From NCBI RefSeq assembly GCF_009720525.1, contig NZ_CP043930.1:1178001-1242000 (forward strand): a stretch of 64,000 nucleotides of DNA, in the 5' to 3' direction. The stretch is from Gimesia benthica. Lineage in GTDB: Bacteria > Planctomycetota > Planctomycetia > Planctomycetales > Planctomycetaceae. Both the position numbers and the translations under genes were made by a program. Every line of letters begins with the position of its first letter. Within the stretch, counting starts at the first letter, position 1. The notes beneath the pieces are model-generated. The model was given only the letters and a program-made list of their open reading frames with translations, was not told the DNA's origin and did no database searches. Shown here piece after piece: positions 50,332-59,201 of the stretch.

Positions 50332-50471
50332 CGTACCAGTTACAATTGGATGGCAATTACAGTATACGCCACATCCAGCCGATGTTGCTTTTCGTACCAG
50401 CAACGAGACAACCCGACTAACGCAGATCCCCCCAACCCTTCAAAACCCACGACGAATTAATATTCACAGAT

Positions 50472-51227
50472 CTATCTCCGCCTGAAGATCGTAGATAAGA
50501 GCATTCCGGCGATCCAAATCGCTTTCCGTTTGGATATCGAACATAAAAACATAACGATGATCCAAATCGCCAAGACAGGGACCGCCAACCAGTAACTGCA
50601 AAAGCCCCATTGAATGCCATAGTAGAACTGTAATCCGATCGCGTACCAGTTCAAAGCAACGAGTCCTAAATACGTTAGACGCGTTCCCCGCAAGGGCCCC
50701 AGTAACTCACTCATTTTTTTATCGGCTGCAGACGCTGTCACGGAGTAGGCATCATATTCTGGATCCCCAGGCTCCCAGTTAGAAACCCGTTCGCCAAGTT
50801 TGCTGCGTTTCTGGACCAGGGCAATAGTCTCGGTCAGCAAGTTTGCGATCTCTTGGTTTCCCGTACGCGCATTGACAGCCCGCAGCCGCATGATTCTCTC
50901 GAACACCTTAACGAACTGATAAACTGCGATTGAGATTAACCCAGTCATCGGGCCGATCAGATAGACCAGCCTGACGAGTACTGGAACTCCACTCACTTGA
51001 GTGGCTTGCTGGATTGGGACTGGAAAACACTCGCCTTTCAACGCACCAATTGCAGCGAGACCGTACAGCGGGGTGACTGCGACAAACGTCCAAGCAGCCC
51101 CGGAGTAGATCGCGGAAATGAACAGCGTGCTTATTGAAAGCGGCGTATTATACAACCATTGCAGTTGCTGCTCAGGCGTCACTTCTTCGAGGAGATCGTC
51201 ATTCGATGATTCAGAATTATTGTTCAT
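50472..51227 (-). CDS. Four- to five-helix membrane protein, unknown function
   Basis: A 251-residue protein with an acidic N-terminus (MNNNSESSNDDLLEEVTPEQ), hydrophobic segments near 33-60 and 84-107, a cytoplasmic-looking helical stretch (115-165, with KRSKLGERVSNWEPGDPEYD) and further hydrophobic segments near 183-200, 205-226 and 233-245, ending in IFRRR. I do not recognise a family. Composition matches its neighbours, and codon phase is kept throughout with no rare features, so it looks real. The spacing of about 145 nt to the rightward small gene implies divergent promoters between them. Confidence 0.65.
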   Translation of the reverse strand: MNNNSESSNDDLLEEVTPEQQLQWLYNTPLSISTLFISAIYSGAAWTFVAVTPLYGLAAIGALKGECFPVPIQQATQVSGVPVLVRLVYLIGPMTGLISIAVYQFVKVFERIMRLRAVNARTGNQEIANLLTETIALVQKRSKLGERVSNWEPGDPEYDAYSVTASAADKKMSELLGPLRGTRLTYLGLVALNWYAIGLQFYYGIQWGFCSYWLAVPVLAIWIIVMFLCSISKRKAIWIAGMLLSTIFRRR

Positions 51228-51310
51228 CTTTCAAACTCGCTGAGTGACTGGACGCGTAACGGCTTGGCACGTCAAGAAATATTTTTAGGCCCGAAACGAA
51301 ATTGAATCTC

Positions 51311-51334
51311 TATAATCACTAATATATAGTGATT
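51311..51334 (+). promoter_or_regulatory. TATAAT overlapping a perfect 8-bp inverted repeat (operator-like)
   Basis: TATAAT at 51311-51316 overlaps AATCACTA (51314-51321), which is perfectly repeated in reverse as TAGTGATT (51327-51334) after a 5-nt spacer. A palindrome over the -10 and presumed transcription start is a common repressor site layout. No clear -35 is present. The nearest gene is the small membrane protein starting at 51375; the leftward membrane protein at 51227 is also close. Confidence 0.4.
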
Positions 51335-51374
51335 GAGTTGTGACACTATAAGCTACATCAAAGGACGCAGATTA

Positions 51375-51581
51375 TTGAAGAAGTATATCCCGATACTGTT
51401 ATTAATGCCCTTTGTTTTTGGTCTTAAATTCGCTCTGGAGAGCGTCTTTCCGAGACTGCAGACAAAGTTCGGTGACAACAATACAGAGGCGGGAGTAATC
51501 TCTCTGTTTTCCTTCGTGATTCTGACAATGATCTACTCTCGCTGGATGAGACGAAAAAGCGGAGATGACCTGCCCCCTTAA
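51375..51581 (+). CDS. Small membrane protein, unknown function
   Basis: The TTG at 51375 is preferred because AAGGA lies eight bases upstream and it gives a sensible N-terminus, MKKYIPILLLMPFVFGLKFA; an upstream TTG at 51333 lies inside the palindrome and lacks a site. The 68-residue product has two hydrophobic helices (about 4-20 and 38-56) and a basic C-terminal end (RWMRRKSGDD). Nothing in it is recognisable. It precedes the sulfatase by 240 nt on the same strand but is probably separate. Confidence 0.5.
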   Translation: MKKYIPILLLMPFVFGLKFALESVFPRLQTKFGDNNTEAGVISLFSFVILTMIYSRWMRRKSGDDLPP

Positions 51582-51821
51582 CCGGTACCAGAACTTGATA
51601 TACTAATCAGGATTCTGAACTTCCCCCCAAATCTTGATACATGCGAAATGCGAGAATTATTGTTATCTTGTATTTTCGTATCCGTGACGCTGACCAAACG
51701 TATTGGACATGCTTGGAACCGAACGACTGTTGCAGAATCGCAGAAAAAGCCAAAGGCTGGCTCAGCTCTCTATAGCAATTCAAGTCCACAGCAGATGTTT
51801 TTTGAGAAGGATTTAGAGACT

Positions 51822-53279
51822 ATGTTCAGGCTCTGCTTTCAGGTTGTCATGATTGTTGTTACCAGCCTCCTAACGGCAGGCGACGTTATCGGACAGATCA
51901 GACGCCCGAATATCCTCCTGGCAATCTCTGATGATCAGTCTTGGATCCATGCCGGGGCTTACGGCAACAAAAATGTTAAGACTCCAGCCTTTGATCGGGT
52001 GGCGCGTGAAGGCGTGCTGTTTACTCACGCTTTCTGTTCGGCTCCGTCATGTACTCCATCGCGTGCAGCGCTGCTGACCGGTCAGGATTTCTGGCGACTG
52101 GAACAAGGTGCCAATCTGATGGGAACTTTGCCGAAAAAGTTCCCAGTCTATCCGGACTTGCTGGAAACGGCTGGCTACCAGATTGGCTATACGGGAAAAG
52201 GCTGGGCGCCGGGTGACGTTCGTGCCGGTGGCCGTACTCGGAATCCGGCCGGCCCATTATTTAACCACAGACAAGTCGGGTATGTCACGGCTTTTGGCGA
52301 ATTTCTGAAATCTAAACCAAAGGACAAACCATTCTGTTTCTGGTTTGGCAGCAGCGATCCGCATCGGCCATATGTGAAGGGATCAGGGAAACAGTCTGGT
52401 AAGAACCTCGCCGACATTTCGGTGCCCGATTTTTTACCAGACACACCAGAAGTCCGTAGTGACATTGCAGATTACCTGTTTGAAATCGAGCGGTTCGATC
52501 GTGACCTGGGCTTGATGCTGGAGATGCTGAAAAAAGAAGGTCAGCTTGAAAACACGTTGGTTGTTGTGACCAGCGACAACGGCATGCCTTTCCCGCGCGC
52601 GAAGACCTCACTTTACGATCATGGCACACGAATGCCGTTGGCTGTCCGCTGGCCGTCGAAAATTCCCGCCGGTCGTATCGTTGTTGATTTCGTCAACCTC
52701 ACCGACCTGGCACCCACATTTCTGGAAGCAGCCGGGGTGGACATTCCGTCGGAGATGACCGGGCACAGTTTGCTGAGCATGCTTACGTCAAAAAAATCGG
52801 GAGATGTCGAGTTGCTGCGTGATAAGGTTGTGTTCGGACGAGAACGACACGGCTGGAACCGCGACCCAAACATCGGCTATCCCTGCCGGGCCATCCGGAC
52901 GCGCGAATACCTTTATATTCGCAATTTTAAACCAGATCGCTTTCCGGGTTACGACATCGATGGTGGACCGACATTAGACTACCTCATGCAACATGCCAGC
53001 GAGAATTCTGTGAAGCCTTTGCATCGACTCTGGTTTCAACTGCGACCGGGTGAAGAACTGTATGACCTTCGTCAGGATCCATATCAAATGCAGAACCTTT
53101 ACAGCAATCCCGAATACACAAAGACCAGGGAGGAGCTGCGCACCGGACTGGAGACGATCCTGCGCCAGGGGGGAGACCCGCGCATCGTTGGAAATGGTGA
53201 CGTTTTCGACACATACCGCTACTTCTCTCGGCCGACTGGTAATTGGGGAAAATTGAGAACGCTGGAAGCTGTTAAGTAA
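51822..53279 (+). CDS. Secreted sulfatase (FGly type)
   Basis: The ATG at 51822 starts a signal peptide (MFRLCFQVVMIVVTSLLTAG); the frame is open for another 58 codons upstream, but that stretch is not signal-like. The protein (485 residues from this start) is a type I sulfatase: metal-binding Asp-Asp in AISDDQ (residues 37-38), the modification motif CTPSRAALLTG with Cys77 converted to formylglycine, and the later SDNGMPFP and RDPYQMQNLY segments. The usual maturase would be encoded elsewhere. Substrate is likely a sulfated polysaccharide, as planctomycetes carry many such genes, but it cannot be read from sequence. It is convergent with the sialidase-like gene 56 nt downstream. Confidence 0.93.
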   Translation: MFRLCFQVVMIVVTSLLTAGDVIGQIRRPNILLAISDDQSWIHAGAYGNKNVKTPAFDRVAREGVLFTHAFCSAPSCTPSRAALLTGQDFWRLEQGANLMGTLPKKFPVYPDLLETAGYQIGYTGKGWAPGDVRAGGRTRNPAGPLFNHRQVGYVTAFGEFLKSKPKDKPFCFWFGSSDPHRPYVKGSGKQSGKNLADISVPDFLPDTPEVRSDIADYLFEIERFDRDLGLMLEMLKKEGQLENTLVVVTSDNGMPFPRAKTSLYDHGTRMPLAVRWPSKIPAGRIVVDFVNLTDLAPTFLEAAGVDIPSEMTGHSLLSMLTSKKSGDVELLRDKVVFGRERHGWNRDPNIGYPCRAIRTREYLYIRNFKPDRFPGYDIDGGPTLDYLMQHASENSVKPLHRLWFQLRPGEELYDLRQDPYQMQNLYSNPEYTKTREELRTGLETILRQGGDPRIVGNGDVFDTYRYFSRPTGNWGKLRTLEAVK

Positions 53280-53335
53280 TTTCCATTTATTCAGATATGC
53301 GTTCGTTTTCTTTCTTATCACGTCACTTCTGATGA

Positions 53336-54475
53336 TCAAGGGCGAATACATTGCCAGTGAATGCTGGTGTCATTTTTCGACGGACCGGCATAAAAGACAA
53401 CCAGAAGTTCATCTTCAGGCAACAACGCTGTCGCAGGCAAACCAACAGCGAAATTGGACATTTCCTCCCAGGCACCAAGCATGTCGCCCGGCCACATCAT
53501 ATTTTGGGATGCTCCCTGCGAATGGAGTATTAATTCACTCTCAACTGGCCAATGATGTCCGTTATCTTTACTGGTACGAAGTTTGATCGCAGGGTTTTCT
53601 GTGCGATCTACATAAACCATAACTAGCCGACCATCTGATAAACGCACAGGAGCCGCCGGTTGACCAGGCACGTCAGTATCCCACAGTGTTGACCAATCGG
53701 CATAACTGGTTTCAGTCTTTCGCGCGTGTATATTGAGATACTCACCAGTCTCCCGGTCAAAAGTCCAGAATAAATCTAACAGTTCATTTTCACCGACCAG
53801 TGCTGGACGTTGATCCCAGTAAAACATCCTTAATGCCGGGTCATCACTTGTCACAATGTGATTTGACCAGGTGTGACCATCATCATCAGAAAGCAGCAAG
53901 ATTGAACGATGATGCCAGGGCGTCTTATCGAAATAGGGCTTATTGAGTTCCAGTTGGATTGCCAGCAGGTTGCGGTCCTCTGTATCGCTGAATTCAAGAA
54001 TCGGCCCTGTCAGCGGTGTAGGAACATGATCGAACTCACTGCTGACAAAAACCGGAGACGACCAGGTCAGGCCATCGTCTTCTGATCGACTCAGACAGAT
54101 TCGAGTATCCAGTAAACCCTCAGTCTCTTCATTGAAAAATGGCCGCGAGGGATCACGAGCATCCACCCAGCAGAGTGCAGATATGAGCGTGCCATCATTC
54201 AAGGCAGTGAGATATGCTGCGCGAAAACTGCCTGGAGTCAGATTGTCAAACTGAGGTGGCTCAAAAGGACTCATCGGCTCTGACCAGCTGGCCCCTCTAT
54301 CATCAGACCAGCAAATCAGCGGGTGTTGGCCCAGCAGTCCACTTTTTTCAGGGGCTGCCCGAAAACTCACCAACCAGCGTCCTGTCGCGGAGACGCACAC
54401 GCCCGGAAATGCGCAACTCTGGCGATCTGTCCCGAGATGAGACGGATAAACAATTCCCCGGTCGATAATCTGCAT
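53336..54475 (-). CDS. Sialidase-fold (BNR/Asp-box) protein
   Basis: A 379-residue protein with four Asp-boxes: SDDRGASWS (57-65), SEDDGLTWS (131-139), SDDDGHTWS (196-204) and SKDNGHHWP (302-310), spaced as in a six-bladed sialidase propeller. An arginine early in the sequence (DRGIVYPS or SFRAAP) could be part of an arginine triad, but I cannot align it safely, so enzymatic activity is uncertain. There is no signal peptide; the N-terminus MQIIDRGIVYP enters the fold at once, suggesting a cytoplasmic enzyme. Start ATG 54475 has GAAGA upstream. It lies tail-to-tail with the sulfatase, a pairing that would suit stepwise removal of groups from a glycan. Confidence 0.85.
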   Translation of the reverse strand: MQIIDRGIVYPSHLGTDRQSCAFPGVCVSATGRWLVSFRAAPEKSGLLGQHPLICWSDDRGASWSEPMSPFEPPQFDNLTPGSFRAAYLTALNDGTLISALCWVDARDPSRPFFNEETEGLLDTRICLSRSEDDGLTWSSPVFVSSEFDHVPTPLTGPILEFSDTEDRNLLAIQLELNKPYFDKTPWHHRSILLLSDDDGHTWSNHIVTSDDPALRMFYWDQRPALVGENELLDLFWTFDRETGEYLNIHARKTETSYADWSTLWDTDVPGQPAAPVRLSDGRLVMVYVDRTENPAIKLRTSKDNGHHWPVESELILHSQGASQNMMWPGDMLGAWEEMSNFAVGLPATALLPEDELLVVFYAGPSKNDTSIHWQCIRP

Positions 54476-54528
54476 GGTAGAGTTCTTCTTTTTGCACGTT
54501 ACTCACGATTGTCTGAGGCAGCACTCAT

Positions 54529-54729
54529 CTAAGATCGAGCGATCATGTCAGAGTGTTGTGCTTTCAGCCTAATTAAAAGTGGAATCGCCAGTATACATAA
54601 AAAACCTGCACAACCCCATGCGGCATGACGATTCTTTGCAACCGCATAAGCGCACAGCCCCAGAGACAGGTCACTGTACCGAGCAGGTAAGGCCCGAGAA
54701 AGACCAGTATTTGAGTTGGTTCTACCATT
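54529..54729 (-). pseudogene. Frameshifted paralogue of the small membrane protein at 9.7 kb
   Basis: Two frames on the minus strand together match the 96-residue protein at 9722-10012. The first reads MVEPTQILVFLGPYLLGTV and LWGC; the other continues AYAVAKNRHAAWGCAG, LCILAIPLLIRLK and HSDMIARS. The switch occurs near 54655-54660 and needs one base. The N-terminal helix before VEPT is missing, replaced after an in-frame stop. The copy lies just upstream of the sialidase-like gene with no P450 or SDR beside it, so the protein family is not restricted to that operon. Confidence 0.75.
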
Positions 54730-54910
54730 CTCTGCCAGGGTCACATCCGCCCCTGCCTTCTACAGAACAAATCTGATCAGCCGTTGATTGTTGGGGCCAT
54801 CTTCAACCAGGAGAACTCTACCGTTAATACCGTTCTGATCCTGAGTAGAAGTTTGTTGAGTCTTACCAAGACCTGAGAGACGACCATTCTTAGTCTGACA
54901 TTGGTCTGAG

Positions 54911-55318
54911 ATGCAGTCCAAAAGAGGCCACCACTACTCCGAAAACCGAAGTCCATCTCGCCCAAGGGGTAACAATTCCCTGATGTGTAAAAAATCAGGG
55001 AATTCACCTAAGAAAATGCACAGATGGAATCCCGATCACCGCGAATTGCCAATGAACCAGGCTGTATTCAGGAGAAAGGCTAAATCGAATCCTTCACCAG
55101 AATGCTGAGAGATGAATTGCCCAAGGGGTAAATCTTCGATACGTTATGGAAAGGCCAAGCAGCAGATCGAACGCTGAGGAAAAGATTACATCTCCATCAG
55201 GCCGGATAGTTCACTGGCTACAAAGCTCCGGTACCGGAAACGAAACTACTCTGCCAGCAAAACAACAAAACACTCAGTCTTGTGACTGGTGAGCAGATCA
55301 GAAGTGTTAATCTTTAAT
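54911..55318 (+). pseudogene. IS3-family relic: OrfA fragment plus OrfB C-terminal fragment
   Basis: An OrfA piece starts at ATG 54911 (SKRGHHYSE), continues after a frame change as TEVHLAQGVTIP-stop, and is lost by about 55070. From about 55085 a degraded OrfB end follows: LRDELPKG-stop-IFDTLW, then in the next frame KAKQQIER-stop-GKDYISIRPDSSL. Intact OrfB proteins have LRDELLNGEIFDTL..AK..IERWR.HYN..RPHSSLGY at these positions. The central part, including the whole integrase core, has been deleted. Remaining bases 54730-54910 and 55319-55475 show no gene. Confidence 0.7.
54974..55004. repeat. 11-bp perfect inverted repeat within the IS3 relic
   Basis: AATTCCCTGAT (54974-54984) and ATCAGGGAATT (54994-55004) are exact reverse complements with a 9-nt loop. 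No T-run follows on either strand, so it is not a standard terminator. It falls at the position homologous to GATTCCCCTGATGTATATAA in the other OrfA relic (12.8 kb), where the right arm is imperfect, so it may simply be a chance product of decay. Confidence 0.5.
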
Positions 55319-55475
55319 AATTCCTGAGACTCATGAGCCCGTTTACAGCAAGTTTCCAAAGTGTACTCACCTAACCGTTACGGAACAGCCACTTGAAGAA
55401 TTATTGACCTAAGACTGACAAGCAAGCGTCCTGAAACCACAGTACAGAAAACCGCATTCACTGCTACAGCAATCA

Positions 55476-57536
55476 ATGAAAATCACCATGAGAAAATTCT
55501 TTACTTTGATTATTCTGTCTTTTTCTGTTGTAGTCCAGGCTGTCGCTGGAATCGCGAAAGGTCAATCTCAAACTTCAAGGTGGCAGGAAAAAGCAAGTGA
55601 GCGACTCCGCGCAATTTATGAGCGCAACGAATTTCACGTTCCAGAAGTCAAGGCTGAGTGGCTGCCCGACAGCTCGGGATACAGGCTTCGGGAAACAGAT
55701 CCAGAAACGAAAAAGCGAGTTGTGGCTCTATACGATATTCGCTCCGGGAAACGCACCATAGTCGACGATGCGAAGCCGGAAAAGTTTTTATCACCGGATG
55801 GCCAACGCGCCCTGGAGATACACAAACGAAAAATCTTCGTGACTGATCGTGAAAGCAATAAACAAACACCGTTGACAGAGGACGGCGGCGATCGGGACAT
55901 TTCTTTTCGCGACCTTCGCTGGAGTCCGAGTGGTAATTATGTTTCGTTTGTTGAGGTTGACAGGACTGAAGTCAGACAGCGGTCTATCCTGGTACCGGAT
56001 GATCCGTCCTATCCCGGTGTTGCTCGACATCGATTTGCAAGAGTAGGCGGCAAACTGGAATCGCTTCGCGTTGGAATCGCTGACTCAACTGGCGAAAAAG
56101 TCCACTGGCTGCCAGTCGAAGTTCCGGATGAGGGCTTCTATCTAGGCCAGGTCGATTGGATTGGTAATTCCGACAAATTACTGATCGAAAAACTCAGTCG
56201 TTTCCGTGACAAACGTGAATTCTGGATCGCTGCAGTCAATGGAGAACTCACTCGCATCTACAGCGAAGTCAATGATGCCTGGGCCATTGGTAGCCATAGA
56301 ATCAATTCCGGGGCGAGATGGATTGATGATGGGAAAGCGTTTATTTTCATCAGCGAAAAAGATGGCTGGCGACACGCATGGCTGTGTTCGCGTGATCGAA
56401 AGAAGGAAACTAAACTCACACATGGTGAGTTCGATCTGATCGATCGTGCTCATGTCGATGAGGCTGGCGGTTGGTATTACTTCTATGCTTCCCCCGACAA
56501 TGCAACTCAAAAGTATCTGTATCGAGTCCCGCTGGACGGTACTGGAACTTTGGAACGAATTTCGCCGAAGGATCAGCCGGGCACCCACGACTATCAAATT
56601 TCGCCTGATGCGCACTGGGCCATTCATACCTACTCGCGACTGGATCTGCCCCCCATTGTCGAGGTCGTCCAATTGCCCGAACATAAGGTTATTCGCGTCA
56701 TCAATGATAACAGCGAACTGCGGGCAAAGATAAAACAAATGGTGCCCCGACCTTCCGAATTTGTTCAGATCGACATCGGAGACAGTGTGGTCATGGACGC
56801 CGTGATTACGAAGCCAGGTAATTTTAACGCATCAAAAAAGTACCCCGTGTTGGTCTACGTATATGGCGAACCTTATTTGCAAACAGTTCTCGATAAGTGG
56901 GGCGCCGCACAGATTGATTTTCACCGCGTTGTTGCAGACACAGGATACGTTGTGGTCTCGATCGACAATCGCGGCACAGCAGCACCCAAAGGTGCCGCTT
57001 GGCGACGTTCCGTATTTGGCTCGTTGGGTCCGCTGTCTACCGAAGATCAGGCGGCCGCTCTGAAGAAGCTTGCGGAAATGGAACCGTACATCGATCTGGA
57101 GCGAGTTGGTATTTGGGGGTGGAGTGGTGGTGGTTCCAACACGTTAAATGCCATGTTTCGCAAGCCGGATGTCTACCAAGTGGGTATCGCGGTCGTGCCC
57201 AAGCCACAACCATGGCTTTACAACGCCTGGTTTCAGGAAATCTACATGCGAACCCGCGAAGTCAACCCGGAAGGATACAGGCAATCCGCCCCCATCAACT
57301 TCGCTGAAGGCCTGAAAGGCAAACTGTTGATCGTCACTGGATCGGGTGAAACGAACACTCACATTCAAATCATTGAAGGTCTCGTTGATCGGCTGATCGA
57401 ACTTGGAAAGCCATTTGACTATATGGTGTATCCCAACCGCGATCACGGCCTTCGTGAAGGCCCAGGGACTGTCGTACATGTGCGCATGCTTATTCTCCGA
57501 TATCTGGTTGAAAATTTACCGCGGGGCCCACGATAA
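55476..57536 (+). CDS. Secreted S9 (dipeptidyl peptidase IV-like) peptidase
   Basis: A 686-residue protein with a signal peptide (residues 1-30, MKITMRKFFTLIILSFSVVV, cut near AKGQS). Residues about 55-420 form the beta-propeller domain of DPP IV-type enzymes (RWSPSGNYVSFVE, WIDDGKAFIFISEKDGWRH, YYFYASPDNATQ). The alpha/beta hydrolase domain follows with the nucleophile Ser550 in GWSGGG and His657 in NRDHGL. Where DPP IV has the acid in GTADDNVH, this protein has GSGETNTH, so Glu625 replaces the catalytic Asp. Glu works in some serine hydrolases, so activity remains possible. The ATG at 55476 or the one four codons later could start. It should act in the periplasm or outside, removing dipeptides from peptides. 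Confidence 0.9.
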   Translation: MKITMRKFFTLIILSFSVVVQAVAGIAKGQSQTSRWQEKASERLRAIYERNEFHVPEVKAEWLPDSSGYRLRETDPETKKRVVALYDIRSGKRTIVDDAKPEKFLSPDGQRALEIHKRKIFVTDRESNKQTPLTEDGGDRDISFRDLRWSPSGNYVSFVEVDRTEVRQRSILVPDDPSYPGVARHRFARVGGKLESLRVGIADSTGEKVHWLPVEVPDEGFYLGQVDWIGNSDKLLIEKLSRFRDKREFWIAAVNGELTRIYSEVNDAWAIGSHRINSGARWIDDGKAFIFISEKDGWRHAWLCSRDRKKETKLTHGEFDLIDRAHVDEAGGWYYFYASPDNATQKYLYRVPLDGTGTLERISPKDQPGTHDYQISPDAHWAIHTYSRLDLPPIVEVVQLPEHKVIRVINDNSELRAKIKQMVPRPSEFVQIDIGDSVVMDAVITKPGNFNASKKYPVLVYVYGEPYLQTVLDKWGAAQIDFHRVVADTGYVVVSIDNRGTAAPKGAAWRRSVFGSLGPLSTEDQAAALKKLAEMEPYIDLERVGIWGWSGGGSNTLNAMFRKPDVYQVGIAVVPKPQPWLYNAWFQEIYMRTREVNPEGYRQSAPINFAEGLKGKLLIVTGSGETNTHIQIIEGLVDRLIELGKPFDYMVYPNRDHGLREGPGTVVHVRMLILRYLVENLPRGPR

Positions 57537-58001
57537 AGCTGTTTTGACCTGCGCCCTTAACCCCGAGAATCTTAACCGTCTAAAGCTTCAGTTTCCGGCG
57601 TGACTACAGTTCGAATAGCCATTGAGCATACAGATCAATGACTGGTCAATCTTACAAAGCTGCCTGGCCCCATCGAATCGATTCATCCACTTTTCCAGAT
57701 AAGCATAGCCGTAATCTGCGTCTCATAAGAATTCGGAAGAGCCAATCCTGACATAGCGGAGAAGCACGCACCTTTCCCAACAATAAAACCAAGTACACCA
57801 ATGTCCCGTTTGGCACGCGGCAGCAATAGCTGGATCTGTATCAGCATGTACCGATTCACCTTGGTAACGATGTATTGATGTGGACAGCGGGTCCATCAAT
57901 CTTGCAGCATGTTACATCTTATTCAAGAGACAGCACTCTGAATTGCGACATCTACATTACCGTTGGACTTATCATCACACTCACAATTCATTTTCTGTTT
58001 T
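57537..58001. other. Intergenic, no gene seen
   Basis: About 465 nt between convergent genes. A short minus-strand stretch around 57690-57800 lacks stops but shows no motif. No terminator with a U-run was found. Confidence 0.45.
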
Positions 58002-59021
58002 CTACTGCTGCTTCATAGTCCGGAGTAATCTTAACCATCCCCAAAACAAGACGGTCAGTGACAGAACGCCCAGATAGTCGATGACGGGAATTCGCAATAC
58101 TTCATTTACCTTTGAAAAGCCTCGTTCACGATAAACCAGAAGTAAAGCCGTCAGGTAAAAAACGAGAATGACACCCCGTTTCATTCGACTCCAACCCAGA
58201 CCGTGCATTTGCGTAATTACAAAAATAGAGCCAAATCCAAACGCGAACATCGGCCATATACCACTGCCTTGCAGTCGGGCAACAACCACAGCGTGGATCA
58301 ACACAAGAACTTCCAGTATCAAAGTCCAATAGCGATTCGTATGAATCCGAGTGAAGAACAAGCATCCCTGTAATATGATCAGCAGCAGATAGAAAAATCC
58401 CCACAAATGCCCCGGAGTCGCTTCGGTCGGATGGAACCAGAAAGTATAGATTATGGCCCAGGAAAAATAATAACCGTGATATTTCTTCGCGAAAGACAAG
58501 ACCTCAGTTTGAATGGGGACTTTTACTCCAAAGAACAATCCCCGTCGGGGAGTTTCCATGAGTAGAACCCAGATCAATAAAACGGCAACTGAAACCAGCG
58601 ATGAAAAAACATGAGTATCCTGGGCCAGACCGTCATACCATAAATGCGTTTGAATAAGATGGAGTATGACAAAGACCGCATTGACGACTAACGCGATCAG
58701 ATTCAGCAGATGCGGCTGGTTCGAATAACGAATCCCACCAGATTCAACTGGTCGAACAGAAAGTTGTTGTGCTCTGTAAATAATCAAAAAATTTGCAAGC
58801 TGATGTAGTAGATAGCCGCCCCAGGCTGTGATTCGCCCCCACATTGTTGGTTCTGACAGCTTCCAGAAATACCAGCCGGCCCCCTGGTCAGGTAGATGTG
58901 GAACCTCACTTAGCCGGGGGCCCAGCAACCAGATCAAACAGACATAGGCAAGTATGAAGACAATACTTGCCGACATGATCAGATTGTGTGTTTGAGAAGA
59001 ATCAGGGTTATTGTCAGACAT
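58002..59021 (-). CDS. Polytopic membrane protein, unknown function
   Basis: A 339-residue protein with about nine hydrophobic helices spread over the whole length (for instance LIMSASIVFILAYVCLIWLL, HLLNLIALVVNAVFVILHLI, FSSLVSVAVLLIWVLLM and VIDYLGVLSLTVLFWGWL) and a short polar N-terminus. Possible functional residues include HLWYDGLAQDTH in the middle and FWFHPTEATPGHLWG, with several histidines near membrane faces. I do not recognise the family; the His-rich spacing could suit a heme or metal site, but that is speculation. It stands alone on the minus strand. Confidence 0.7.
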   Translation of the reverse strand: MSDNNPDSSQTHNLIMSASIVFILAYVCLIWLLGPRLSEVPHLPDQGAGWYFWKLSEPTMWGRITAWGGYLLHQLANFLIIYRAQQLSVRPVESGGIRYSNQPHLLNLIALVVNAVFVILHLIQTHLWYDGLAQDTHVFSSLVSVAVLLIWVLLMETPRRGLFFGVKVPIQTEVLSFAKKYHGYYFSWAIIYTFWFHPTEATPGHLWGFFYLLLIILQGCLFFTRIHTNRYWTLILEVLVLIHAVVVARLQGSGIWPMFAFGFGSIFVITQMHGLGWSRMKRGVILVFYLTALLLVYRERGFSKVNEVLRIPVIDYLGVLSLTVLFWGWLRLLRTMKQQ

Positions 59022-59077
59022 ATTTTTAATCGATTTTGAGGCAGGGTGGTAAGCGATGTATCATCAGAGAATTATTT

Positions 59078-59200
59078 TTATGCCGCCAGTTTGAGTTGAT
59101 CGCCCCGCTCATGCATCATTAAATGCCAAAGAATCTCATTGGATGTGTCCCCATAATTTGGCCAGTCATAGGAGTTAAACTTTAGTAACACCACCCTCAG
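59078..59200 (-). other. Coding-like tail of about 38 codons after the beta-lactamase-like gene
   Basis: Just past the stop of the gene at 59202 the next frame continues DAKLRVVLLKFNSYDWPNYG, then DTSNEILWHLMMHERGDQLK and stops at 59078-59080. It has natural amino-acid use and could be the former C-terminus of the same protein after another frameshift, or a separate DinB-like C-terminal fragment (HLMMHERGD). I cannot decide. Confidence 0.25.
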
Positions 59201-59201
59201 T

